Positions 1-6,494 of a stretch of DNA of 7,612 nucleotides are shown here, piece by piece (the stretch's first letter is position 1; each line of letters starts with the position of its first letter). Origin of the DNA: Clostridia bacterium (GTDB taxonomy: Bacteria; Bacillota; Clostridia; Christensenellales; DTU072); the NCBI GenBank assembly GCA_028701415.1, contig JAQVQU010000065.1:1-7612 (forward strand), read 5' to 3'. The notes below the pieces were generated by a model. It was given only the letters and a program-made list of their open reading frames with translations, was not told the origin of the DNA and searched no databases. A program made the translations under genes and the position numbers.

Positions 1-641
1 GCGATCAAAGACATAGGCGATTGAGCCTCAGAATCTTCCGCAGTAATAAGAAAATCTCTATAAACTTCCATATCATAATTAAAAGACTCGTAGCCATATG
101 CTCGGGTATAGATTATGGAAATTAACTCATAATATAATTCTCCAAGTCCCATGTCTATCGACCCTTCCCATTCAGGATTATAAAGACAATCATCTATAAG
201 ATTTCCTGCCTCGGCTGCAGTTATATAGGCTTCCATGCGATAACCTATTTCAATCTGGGTGCTTACAAGAGTCAGCTCTTCTTCATTTCCTGTAAAAAGC
301 AATAAAAGAAGTAGCCCCATATCATTCTCTCCGATTTGCCATTGTCTATATAGCTCTGTCTTGTCGATTGAGGCGATTTCTCCTTGGTTTTCAATAAGCA
401 TCGTTGTTACCACAAATTGGGCTCCTCCGAGATCTGTATCTTTTGTGTCTTCATAAAGGCGAACCCCCTCGTTGAAGAAACTTTGTCTGCTCCCGGGTAA
501 AAGTGCGCCGGCAAAATCATTAACATAAAAATCCGCGCTTGGACGCGGATAATCATAGTTATCCTCATTTTTGCATGAAGACAAAGAAGCTATAGTGAAA
601 ACGATCACCAAAAATAATACTATAGTGAGGGTTTTACGCAT
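1..641 (-). CDS. TPM-domain (YgcG/DUF477-like) lipoprotein, 3' end outside window
   Basis: My translation gives 213 complete codons before the window edge. Residues 1-22 form a lipoprotein signal peptide: MRK, then a hydrophobic stretch, then lipobox L20-S-S-C23. The mature protein should therefore be lipid-anchored at Cys23 on the outer face of the cytoplasmic membrane. Residues about 36-185 resemble a TPM domain: an opening YVNDFAGALL segment, a central hydrophobic strand (MGLLLLLLFTG, 108-118), and the IEIGYRMEAYITAAEAGNLIDD segment, which matches the family's 'xVGYGLEgxltDaxxgrIi' region. TPM proteins have been linked to membrane and photosystem maintenance and to receptor-channel assembly, but no enzymatic role is settled. 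The start lies one base after the lemA stop. An in-frame ATG four codons upstream (653) would overlap lemA. Neither start has a clear Shine-Dalgarno, which suggests translational coupling. I prefer 641 because it gives a canonical positively charged signal-peptide N-terminus. Confidence 0.8.
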   Translation of the reverse strand, partial: MRKTLTIVLFLVIVFTIASLSSCKNEDNYDYPRPSADFYVNDFAGALLPGSRQSFFNEGVRLYEDTKDTDLGGAQFVVTTMLIENQGEIASIDKTELYRQWQIGENDMGLLLLLLFTGNEEELTLVSTQIEIGYRMEAYITAAEAGNLIDDCLYNPEWEGSIDMGLGELYYELISIIYTRAYGYESFNYDMEVYRDFLITAEDSEAQSPMSLI

Positions 642-642
642 G

Positions 643-1230
643 TCAGTCGACATTAATCATAGGTATTTCTTCGGAACCATCTGCTGTTTTCCAATACTCA
701 AGTTCTCTTTCGAAACCAAACATGCCAATAAACAAAACTCTCGGGAACTTTTTAGCTGTAGTATTGTATGAAAGCACAGCTTCATTAAAATCTCTTCTTG
801 CTACAAAGAGTGCGTTCTCCATTCCTGATACCTCATACATGTAAGTGTTATATGCACTAGTTGCAGTGATTTGTGGATTTGATTCTACCGTAACAATAAG
901 AGCATCCAAGGCAGCTGCTTCAAGGGCATCTGCTTCAATTAAATCTTCGTTCGTTACAGCAGCAGCATATGCCGCCCTAGCGGCAGTAATCTGTGCATAG
1001 ATAGTTTCAGCGTGTTCTTGAAGTCCTTCAACAGCACTAATCAATTGTCCCATTTTGTCATGTCTTTCTTGCAATCTGTTCTTGATTTCTGCTTCAGAGG
1101 CATCTATATCTTCACGAAGGGTAATAGTGCCATTATAAGCTACTCCTGCGCTTATTCCAAAGAATAAACCAAGAATTACAATAACTGCAATTATGCTAAT
1201 AAGTGTTATCAATAAAGCTTTGTTTTTCAT
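643..1230 (-). CDS. lemA: LemA family membrane protein
   Basis: This 195-residue protein has the usual size and architecture of LemA. A single N-terminal membrane segment (about 5-27) is followed by a long Ala/Glu-rich helical region. Recognisable family blocks are AYNGTITLREDIDASEAEI (31-49), the adjoining NRLQERHDKMGQLISAVEG (compare the family pattern YNxLVxLRExVDxAWxxIdvqLkRRxDLIPNLVxxVkg), and the C-terminal ARRDFNEAVLSYNTTAKKFP block (144-163). The usual polar positions in 'RRxDLIPNLV' are only partly kept (RHDKMGQLIS). LemA proteins are membrane-anchored helical bundles with the bulk probably extracytoplasmic; their biochemical role is not established. A strong ribosome binding site (AGGGGG) lies about six bases upstream of the ATG. 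The TPM lipoprotein follows after one base, a partnership often seen for LemA, so the two are probably one operon. Confidence 0.92.
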   Translation of the reverse strand: MKNKALLITLISIIAVIVILGLFFGISAGVAYNGTITLREDIDASEAEIKNRLQERHDKMGQLISAVEGLQEHAETIYAQITAARAAYAAAVTNEDLIEADALEAAALDALIVTVESNPQITATSAYNTYMYEVSGMENALFVARRDFNEAVLSYNTTAKKFPRVLFIGMFGFERELEYWKTADGSEEIPMINVD

Positions 1231-1259
1231 GTGTTTCCCCCTAATCTTTTAATGAAATA

Positions 1260-1288
1260 AATCTATCATTATGCTATTCATTAGTCAA
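1260..1288 (-). promoter_or_regulatory. Candidate sigma-70/sigma-A promoter for lemA and the TPM gene
   Basis: On the minus strand a TTGACT box (1283-1288, five of six matches to the -35 consensus) is followed after 17 bases by TAGATT (1260-1265, four of six matches to the -10). Transcription would start about 20 bases upstream of the lemA ATG, leaving room for the AGGGGG ribosome binding site. Together with the 199-base gap after msrAB, this suggests lemA and the TPM gene are transcribed separately from the upstream genes. The match is by eye only. Confidence 0.45.
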
Positions 1289-1429
1289 TAGATATTTTAA
1301 CATTGCTTTTGAGTTTTTTTGTTGTATTTTTGAGATTAATTCAACTCATATAACAAGGATATAATTTTCGCAAAAAAATACATATAAGAATACGTTTTAT
1401 TAAAGGTGATTTTTATCTGTTCTAAAAAG

Positions 1430-2332
1430 TTACTTGTTCTTTGGAATGAATTTTAAAGAAGCACTGTTTATGCAATATCTAAGTCCCCCTTTTTCTTTTG
1501 GGCCATCCGAAAAAACATGTCCTAAATGAGCGTCTCCATTTGAGCTTCGAACTTCAATCCTATTCATTCCGTGGCTTTTATCTGTTACTCTTTTAATTAG
1601 ATTATTGTCGATTGGCTTAGAAAAAGCAGGCCAGCCACACCCCGAATCAAATTTATCTTCAGATGAAAACAATGGTTCGCCTGTAGTTATATCAACATAA
1701 ATCCCTTCTTCAAAGTTATCAAAATATTCATTTCTGTAAGGGGGCTCGGTTGCATTATTTTTTGTAACATCGTACTGTAATGGAGTCAATATCTTCTTTA
1801 GTTCTTCTTTACTCTTTTGCGGATATTCATTTTTTGTAGCTCTTGCAATATCAAAGGTTGAATTTCCTATATGGCAATACCCTCCAGGATTTTTCTCAAG
1901 ATACTTTTGGTGATAATCTTCTGCCTTATAGTAATTTTTGAGGTTTAAAACTTCTACTGCAATCGGGTCTTTATATATTTTTGACAATTCTTTTATAGCA
2001 TCTTGAATAATTTCTTTATCAGATTCGTCAGTAAAATATATTCCACTTCTATACTGAGAGCCGATATCGTTACCCTGCCTGTTTACCGCAGTCGGATCAA
2101 TTGATGCAAAAAAAAGATTTAATAACTTAGTTAAAGAGATTTCCTCATTATTATATGTAACCTTAACAGTTTCCGCATGCCCTGTTCTTTTGCGGCAAAC
2201 ATCCTCGTAAGTTGGGTTTACGGTATTACCGTTTGCATAACCTACTTCTGTAAAAACAACTCCTTTTATGAGCGAAAGATATTTTTCAGTCCCCCAAAAA
2301 CATCCTCCAGCTAGATATATAGTTTTGTCCAT
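1430..2332 (-). CDS. msrAB: Bifunctional peptide methionine sulfoxide reductase MsrA/MsrB
   Basis: This is a 300-residue fusion of the two methionine sulfoxide reductases, which reduce the S and R epimers of methionine sulfoxide in proteins. The MsrA domain (1-160) carries the GGCFWG motif with catalytic Cys11, the DPTAVNRQGNDIGSQYRS block (79-96), and GGYCHI with the likely resolving Cys153. The MsrB domain (about 183-297) carries EGIYVDITTGEPLFSS, SGCGWPAF with likely resolving Cys232, GDAHLGHVF (267-275), and RYCINSASLKF with catalytic Cys287. The two CxxC zinc-binding pairs of many MsrB proteins are absent, as is usual in fused MsrAB. There is no signal peptide, so it acts in the cytoplasm. 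I chose ATG at 2332: AAGGAG sits six bases upstream, whereas a longer GTG start (2353) would place that site inside the coding region. The GH38-like gene ends 73 bases upstream, so co-transcription is possible but unproven. Confidence 0.95.
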   Translation of the reverse strand: MDKTIYLAGGCFWGTEKYLSLIKGVVFTEVGYANGNTVNPTYEDVCRKRTGHAETVKVTYNNEEISLTKLLNLFFASIDPTAVNRQGNDIGSQYRSGIYFTDESDKEIIQDAIKELSKIYKDPIAVEVLNLKNYYKAEDYHQKYLEKNPGGYCHIGNSTFDIARATKNEYPQKSKEELKKILTPLQYDVTKNNATEPPYRNEYFDNFEEGIYVDITTGEPLFSSEDKFDSGCGWPAFSKPIDNNLIKRVTDKSHGMNRIEVRSSNGDAHLGHVFSDGPKEKGGLRYCINSASLKFIPKNK

Positions 2333-2338
2333 ATCTTT

Positions 2339-2344
2339 CTCCTT
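2339..2344 (-). promoter_or_regulatory. Ribosome binding site that sets the msrAB start
   Basis: Minus-strand AAGGAG lies six bases before the ATG at 2332. It argues for the 300-residue product rather than the 307-residue one that would begin at GTG 2353, which has no comparable upstream site. The first residues after this ATG (MDKTIYLAGGCFWG) are the normal beginning of MsrA. Confidence 0.8.
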
Positions 2345-2405
2345 CTTTTCCACAATTTATCCTATAAAATACTAAAAAATTTTTAGTTTTTGATTTGAAT
2401 ATTTT

Positions 2406-4460
2406 TTATTCTTCGGATATCTCAAATCTAAAATACGCATTGTCTCCATACCAAAGAGGAAAGTTTGTTCCCCAAATATTGTTATGAAGGATAAAGGATA
2501 ACCCATCCTTTTCTATACTTTCGTAAATGTTATCAAATCTCATAATCTTCCCTTTCCCTAGAGATACGAGGGGAGAATGAATATTACTTATCTTGAAGGT
2601 CCCATCCTCGCTAGAGAACTTTATATCCATTACTGCCGAACAACTTCTATTCCCATTATATACCACATCATAAGGGTTAATATATGAGCCAAGTTTATGA
2701 AAGAATACGTTTTCTTTTTTCGTTACTGGGTGTAACCTTAAGATTGTTTCCTCTTGTATTCTATTCTCTTCCTTACCAACCCATATCATTTCTATGAGAA
2801 ATACATCGTCTTTTACAGAAAATCTAACTTGAATCTCTCTTGGGGCTCCAAGGGATGTGCTTAGATCCTCTTCAATTGATAATGAAATAGTAACTGAATC
2901 AGCATAATTTCTCAGCGATTTAATCACGTATCTAAATCTTCCACTAGGGAATTTGTCTTTAGTTAGACTAAACGCTGGTCTTCCGAAATCTCCGTATGCC
3001 CAGTTAACCCCTCTTACCTCAGGCCTATTGTATGTTTCGAAAAATTCGTTTACATCATCTATATCGTGGGATATATAGTTAATTAAAGATCCTTTTTCTG
3101 GAGACGCAAATATCTTCTTCCCTTCTTTAGATAGTGTTATTCCCCCATTATCATTAAGAGATAATATGTATTTTCCTAGAACAAAAGGGCCCGATTCAAT
3201 ACTGTTGGATGTTTCTAAAGGAGCTTGAGAAAATAACTCTCTCGGGATAAGGGAGGATATAACATTTAGGGCTTCTTCCTTGTGTTTTTTATTAAGATAA
3301 CTAACTGCTTGGAAAATGTATTCTCTTTGTTCCTTCCAAGTAGCCTCTATTCTAGAATATGATAAAGGCTTATCCTTTTCTTTTATATCCGAAATAATTC
3401 TTGCAGCTATTCCGTCTTCAGCTTTTAAGGCCTCTTCGCTGTTTATCACAATATCCTTTTTCTTTGCTCTTTTAAAATCTTCTTTTAAATAATTTGTATA
3501 ATCGGAAAGCATAGTTTTGATGTCCCCACCGTTTGTGTGTTCGGCCAAGCAAAGAATTGAATCAGAAAGTCCTTCATACTCCTTAGAATCCCTAAGTAGA
3601 GAACCCTCTCTAACCCATTTTCTCTTCAAAGACATCAATTCTCTTAGAGCAGCCCCCTTGAACGGATCAGAAACACTTCCATGTATCCAACTGTCCCCAA
3701 TTTCAGAAGTAACTACCGGAAGGGTATCCCTGATCTCCCAAAGATCGTTTGCTATCCCGTCTAACCCCGAAGCAACTACTTCAGCATTCGGATACAATTC
3801 TTTGTAATGATTATAGTTGTGAATAGCTTGTTCAAGATTAACGGGTCCACAGTTATCCGAAGTATGGCAAAAGGCCACCATAGAATCTAACCCCTCGCAA
3901 GTAAAGTTACCCCCGTAACTTTTATTGTATACCACTACTATTTCGCTCCCTTTGAATTTCCACAAAAATACATCAGGGATATCCGGAACAGCAGAAGATT
4001 CATTGACACCTATGTGGAGCATCTTTATGCCATATTCTCTTAATATCGGAACCATAGCGATGGTATGGCCAGGAACATCTGTCATTTTTGCCGAAACAGT
4101 ATTTCTGCCGAACTTTTTGTCCAGCTTCTTAATTATTTGAAGACCATATCTAAAACTATCCTCGTCCATTAACTCAGTATGTGTCGTAAAAGGAAGAGCA
4201 TGAGCCACTATATCTCCCCTTTGCATAGCAGAAGATAAAGCCTTGACTTGGGAAGGATTCCCCGTTTTTAAGGCTGTATCAAGAATCCAAGAGCCAGTTG
4301 TCCAAACAAATTTTTTAACATCAGTATTTAACTTTATAGCGATTCGTATTGCTTCGGGGATGAATAAATCAATATATTGCTTTAAAATATTTCTTGCGAG
4401 GTCGGTGTAACCCAAATCCAAGTGTGTTTTTGTGACTAAATATACTTTTTTAATTTCCAT
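2406..4460 (-). CDS. GH38-like / DUF5054-type putative glycoside hydrolase
   Basis: This 684-residue protein has no signal peptide and is therefore probably cytoplasmic. The N-terminal half resembles the catalytic (beta/alpha) domain of family 38 alpha-mannosidases as found in DUF5054 proteins. KTHLDLGYTD (11-20) corresponds to the GH38 'HxD' metal motif. HALPFTTHTELMDEDSF (87-103) is typical of the DUF5054-like group. MTDVPGHT (126-133) aligns with the GH38 'DPFGHS' segment, whose Asp is both nucleophile and zinc ligand. EHTNGGD (307-313) is a candidate for the distal His ligand. Predicted zinc ligands are thus His13, Asp15, Asp128 and His308. Residues from about 420 onward are strand-rich, like the beta-sandwich of these enzymes. 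AGAGGTGG lies just upstream of the ATG. The symporter gene is 142 bases upstream on the same strand, suggesting imported intact glycosides are the substrate. The actual substrate and linkage cannot be read from the sequence; alpha-mannosidase activity is not proven. Confidence 0.75.
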   Translation of the reverse strand: MEIKKVYLVTKTHLDLGYTDLARNILKQYIDLFIPEAIRIAIKLNTDVKKFVWTTGSWILDTALKTGNPSQVKALSSAMQRGDIVAHALPFTTHTELMDEDSFRYGLQIIKKLDKKFGRNTVSAKMTDVPGHTIAMVPILREYGIKMLHIGVNESSAVPDIPDVFLWKFKGSEIVVVYNKSYGGNFTCEGLDSMVAFCHTSDNCGPVNLEQAIHNYNHYKELYPNAEVVASGLDGIANDLWEIRDTLPVVTSEIGDSWIHGSVSDPFKGAALRELMSLKRKWVREGSLLRDSKEYEGLSDSILCLAEHTNGGDIKTMLSDYTNYLKEDFKRAKKKDIVINSEEALKAEDGIAARIISDIKEKDKPLSYSRIEATWKEQREYIFQAVSYLNKKHKEEALNVISSLIPRELFSQAPLETSNSIESGPFVLGKYILSLNDNGGITLSKEGKKIFASPEKGSLINYISHDIDDVNEFFETYNRPEVRGVNWAYGDFGRPAFSLTKDKFPSGRFRYVIKSLRNYADSVTISLSIEEDLSTSLGAPREIQVRFSVKDDVFLIEMIWVGKEENRIQEETILRLHPVTKKENVFFHKLGSYINPYDVVYNGNRSCSAVMDIKFSSEDGTFKISNIHSPLVSLGKGKIMRFDNIYESIEKDGLSFILHNNIWGTNFPLWYGDNAYFRFEISEE

Positions 4461-4602
4461 TATCCACCTCTTTTTTTGAGTTTATGAAAGATTACATTAC
4501 CTATTTTAAAAATTACATTTATCTCAATTTTTAAAGATATGATTCTAAAAAACATCTATAATCCGTTGTTATATTATGTCCGAACAAACAGTGCATTTCA
4601 CA

Positions 4603-6123
4603 TCACCCCTCCTGGTCAAGAAGAGAGGCTTCTACACTTTCTGCACCCTTTTCAATCTTTAATGACTTCGCTTCCAGTTCCGCAATAACATTGGAATATT
4701 TTTTCTTGGTAAGAGGATAAAAACAAAGAATTATAATCATAATCAATCCGCTGGCTGCCGATATTAGGCTTGTAGCATTAAACCAAGAAGCAGCTGTTAG
4801 TTGCTGAGCTTCAGTTAAGATAATAACGTTCTCGTAATTTTTGGGTTCAAAGCCAATGCTTCTCTGCCAAAACCAGGTAACTAACATAAGCACTTGTGCA
4901 ATTAGGCCGGGTAAAGAAAACAATAAACTTTGCATATGCCCTTCTAATCTTTTTCCAGTCTCGTGCTGTTGATAATCAGCTATTTCACCTAACATTATAG
5001 GAATCAAAAGATAAGTGGGATTTATAGAGGATAGGAAAAACAATATTGTTATAAGAACTGCGGAGGTAGTACCAACGGCAACATTTTGATATCCATACAA
5101 ACCTAAAAAACCGAATGATAAAACACTTGTTATCGTAAATAGAATTATTATAGCGTTTTTGTTTAATTTTCTAGTAACCACGGGCAATAAAAACATAGCC
5201 ACCGTGGAAGCAAAACCGATCATTGTCATTATAAGACCTGAGATTTGCATCGCCTGGGTTGATGTTTCGGCAAATCTAAATTGAATAATCAAATAAGTAA
5301 ACTGACGACAAAACTCTCTTAAAGAACCAAAAGAAAGGGCCAGAAAAAGAATTATTAATGGTTTATTTTTGAGGAGCATTTTTGCAGCAATACTGAATTT
5401 AATTTTTTCTTCCTTGTCTTTATCTTTTAGCTCGTAGACCCTTTCTCTTACTTTCAAGAGAAAAAGAACCAATAATGTCCCCACACAAACCGCGATAATA
5501 CCTATTACTCGTATACCCATATACTCCATTCCAATGGAAGCATAATGTGCCCTTATTGGCCCAGCAATTATTTGGAGAACACTTGGAGCAAACCCAAAAA
5601 TAAGCCCTATTGGTGTCATCATGTCCGCCCTCTCTTGGGACACCGGTGTTATTACAGAAGGCATTGTCTGATACATGTTATTTGCAAAATTCATCAATAC
5701 AAAAAAAGGAACACAGGAGCAATAAGCATAAATAATACGCATATTTTCCTCCCCTATCTGCGGAATCCAAGTAACTAAAACTGCAAATAAAGATAAAAAA
5801 GGAAGGGAAAAAAGAACAAAGGGTTTATATCTACCAAACCTTGTGTTAGTCTTTTCCATCAAATTGCCAATAAACGGTTGGATAATTAAATTTATAAGTA
5901 TGCCCGCAATCATTATCAGGTAAGCGTGAATTACATCAATATGGTAAAAATAAGGAATAAAAGATATAGTCGCAACATAGTATACTGAACTAGATATGAA
6001 ACTTATACCTAAGGCATAAAGCCCAAATGTTCCCATTTCCTTAATGGTCAAACACCTTCCTTCCGGAGGAGTTTTCCACATCGATTTGAGCTTATTAACC
6101 ATACCTTTAACATCTATTTTCAT
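4603..6123 (-). CDS. GPH-family (MelB-like) sugar:cation symporter, MFS superfamily
   Basis: This 506-residue polytopic membrane protein has about twelve hydrophobic segments, spanning roughly residues 30-470. Two hallmark glycoside-pentoside-hexuronide symporter motifs are visible. The loop GNLMEKTNTRFGRYKPF (86-102) corresponds to MelB 'DrTxsRwGkfRPwil'. EIADYQQHETGKRLEG (380-395) corresponds to 'DxxDYxexkTGxRxEG' before the penultimate helices. The cytoplasmic N-terminus contains WKTPPEGR (16-23), and the charged tail after residue 470 is also cytoplasmic. A charged central loop (about 224-253) separates the two six-helix halves. By family, it would import a sugar or glycoside coupled to Na+ or H+. 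GAGGG lies just upstream of the ATG. The neighbouring GH38-like gene downstream suggests the cargo is an oligosaccharide or glycoside cleaved in the cytoplasm. The cargo itself cannot be inferred. Confidence 0.88.
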   Translation of the reverse strand: MKIDVKGMVNKLKSMWKTPPEGRCLTIKEMGTFGLYALGISFISSSVYYVATISFIPYFYHIDVIHAYLIMIAGILINLIIQPFIGNLMEKTNTRFGRYKPFVLFSLPFLSLFAVLVTWIPQIGEENMRIIYAYCSCVPFFVLMNFANNMYQTMPSVITPVSQERADMMTPIGLIFGFAPSVLQIIAGPIRAHYASIGMEYMGIRVIGIIAVCVGTLLVLFLLKVRERVYELKDKDKEEKIKFSIAAKMLLKNKPLIILFLALSFGSLREFCRQFTYLIIQFRFAETSTQAMQISGLIMTMIGFASTVAMFLLPVVTRKLNKNAIIILFTITSVLSFGFLGLYGYQNVAVGTTSAVLITILFFLSSINPTYLLIPIMLGEIADYQQHETGKRLEGHMQSLLFSLPGLIAQVLMLVTWFWQRSIGFEPKNYENVIILTEAQQLTAASWFNATSLISAASGLIMIIILCFYPLTKKKYSNVIAELEAKSLKIEKGAESVEASLLDQEG

Positions 6124-6180
6124 GTTCCCTCTAAAAGTAAAAAGATTATTTTTAAAGACGTGATTTCTATCCTTTCATAT

Positions 6181-6209
6181 ATACTATCAATAGAAGGTTG
6201 TAATAGCAA
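6181..6209 (-). promoter_or_regulatory. Possible promoter for the symporter gene
   Basis: On the minus strand TTGCTA (6204-6209) and TAGTAT (6181-6186) are separated by 17 bases. Each box matches consensus at only four of six positions. Overlapping TATATA sequence just downstream offers an alternative -10. The resulting leader would be about 50 bases. A short palindrome (CTATCAATAG, 6184-6193) overlaps the spacer and could be an operator, but this is speculative. Confidence 0.3.
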
Positions 6210-6292
6210 TATTATTTGTTAGAACTCCTTTCAATAAAATGTTATTTGTATTAAAAAATACATTTTGAGCTCTGGTCTTTTATGAATCATTT

Positions 6293-6432
6293 ATTGCAAC
6301 AAGAAGCAGAAAAAAAGAATCCGATCTAGATTTTTTAACAAAATTTTAATTCCTCTTCTTTACATTGCAACAAAAAGCAGAAAAGAATCCGACCTGGATT
6401 TTTTAACATAAATTTTAATTCTTCTTCTTGAC
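6293..6432. repeat. Two-copy tandem repeat, 71 and 69 bases
   Basis: Copy 1 is 6293-6363 and copy 2 is 6364-6432, directly abutting. Both begin ATTGCAACAA, continue through AGCAGAAAA and AAGAATCC to a GATTTTTTAAC segment, and end in a pyrimidine-rich CTTCTT stretch. Differences are a few substitutions (GATCTAGA versus GACCTGGA near the centre), a three-base A-run difference and one inserted base. Each copy can form a hairpin in plus-strand RNA: AAAGAATC/GATTTTTT around a seven-base loop (6314-6336), and AAAGAATCC/GGATTTTTT around a five-base loop (6382-6404). The arrangement looks like a local duplication in the divergent promoter region. A function such as paired operators or terminator-like shields is unproven. 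Confidence 0.85.
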
Positions 6433-6464
6433 TTTTGTATCTACTTTATTTTAAGCAGGTCAAA

Positions 6465-6473
6465 TGGTATACT
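6465..6473 (+). promoter_or_regulatory. Extended -10 promoter element for the rRNA methyltransferase gene
   Basis: TGGTATACT is an extended -10 (TG-N-TATACT, five of six matches to TATAAT in the hexamer). The best -35 at 17-base spacing (TTTATT) is poor, as is common for extended -10 promoters. Transcription would start near 6480, giving a leader of only about 15 bases that carries AAGGAG (6485-6490) four bases before the ATG. A TTGACT at 6428-6433 is too far upstream to be its -35. Confidence 0.5.
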
Positions 6474-6494
6474 TTCTCTAATTTAAGGAGATTC

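Larger units (their letters stand above)
6124..6494. other. Divergent intergenic region, 371 bases
   Basis: This very AT-rich gap separates the leftward symporter gene from the rightward rRNA methyltransferase gene. It holds candidate promoters for both, plus a two-copy tandem repeat (6293-6432). I see no convincing small gene, tRNA or riboswitch aptamer in it. The only ATG-led reading frame inside the repeat is 15 codons long and lacks a ribosome binding site. Confidence 0.7.

Noticed and set aside
259..456. Open plus-strand frame antisense to the TPM lipoprotein gene
   Set aside because: It is Ser/Pro-rich with no family resemblance and no ribosome binding site, and it lies wholly inside a well-supported gene on the other strand. 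The same applies to plus-strand frames at 571-771, 3517-3807, 3925-4140 and 5545-5778 and the minus-strand frame at 6887-7123.
1231..1429. Search for a terminator after msrAB in the 199-base gap before lemA
   Set aside because: Only loose pairings such as TGAGTT/AACTCA with a long loop are present and none has a GC-rich stem followed by a T-run. Beyond the lemA promoter candidate nothing is supported here.
2371..2387. Near-perfect palindrome ACTAAAAAATTTTTAGT between the GH38-like gene and msrAB
   Set aside because: It is almost entirely A/T with one G-C pair, so it is too weak to be a credible intrinsic terminator, and A/T palindromes are expected by chance in this base composition.
6282..6329. 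Short ATG-led frame of 15 codons entering repeat copy 1; copy 2 has a similar frame reading LQQKAEKNPTWIF before TAA
   Set aside because: There is no ribosome binding site before the ATG, copy 2 has no start codon in register, and the copies differ by stop versus Trp. The apparent coding conservation is explained by the nucleotide repeat.
6428..6456. TTGACT with a 17-base spacer to TTAAGC as a promoter for the methyltransferase gene
   Set aside because: The -10 position is a poor match, whereas the TGGTATACT element downstream is much better placed relative to the start codon.
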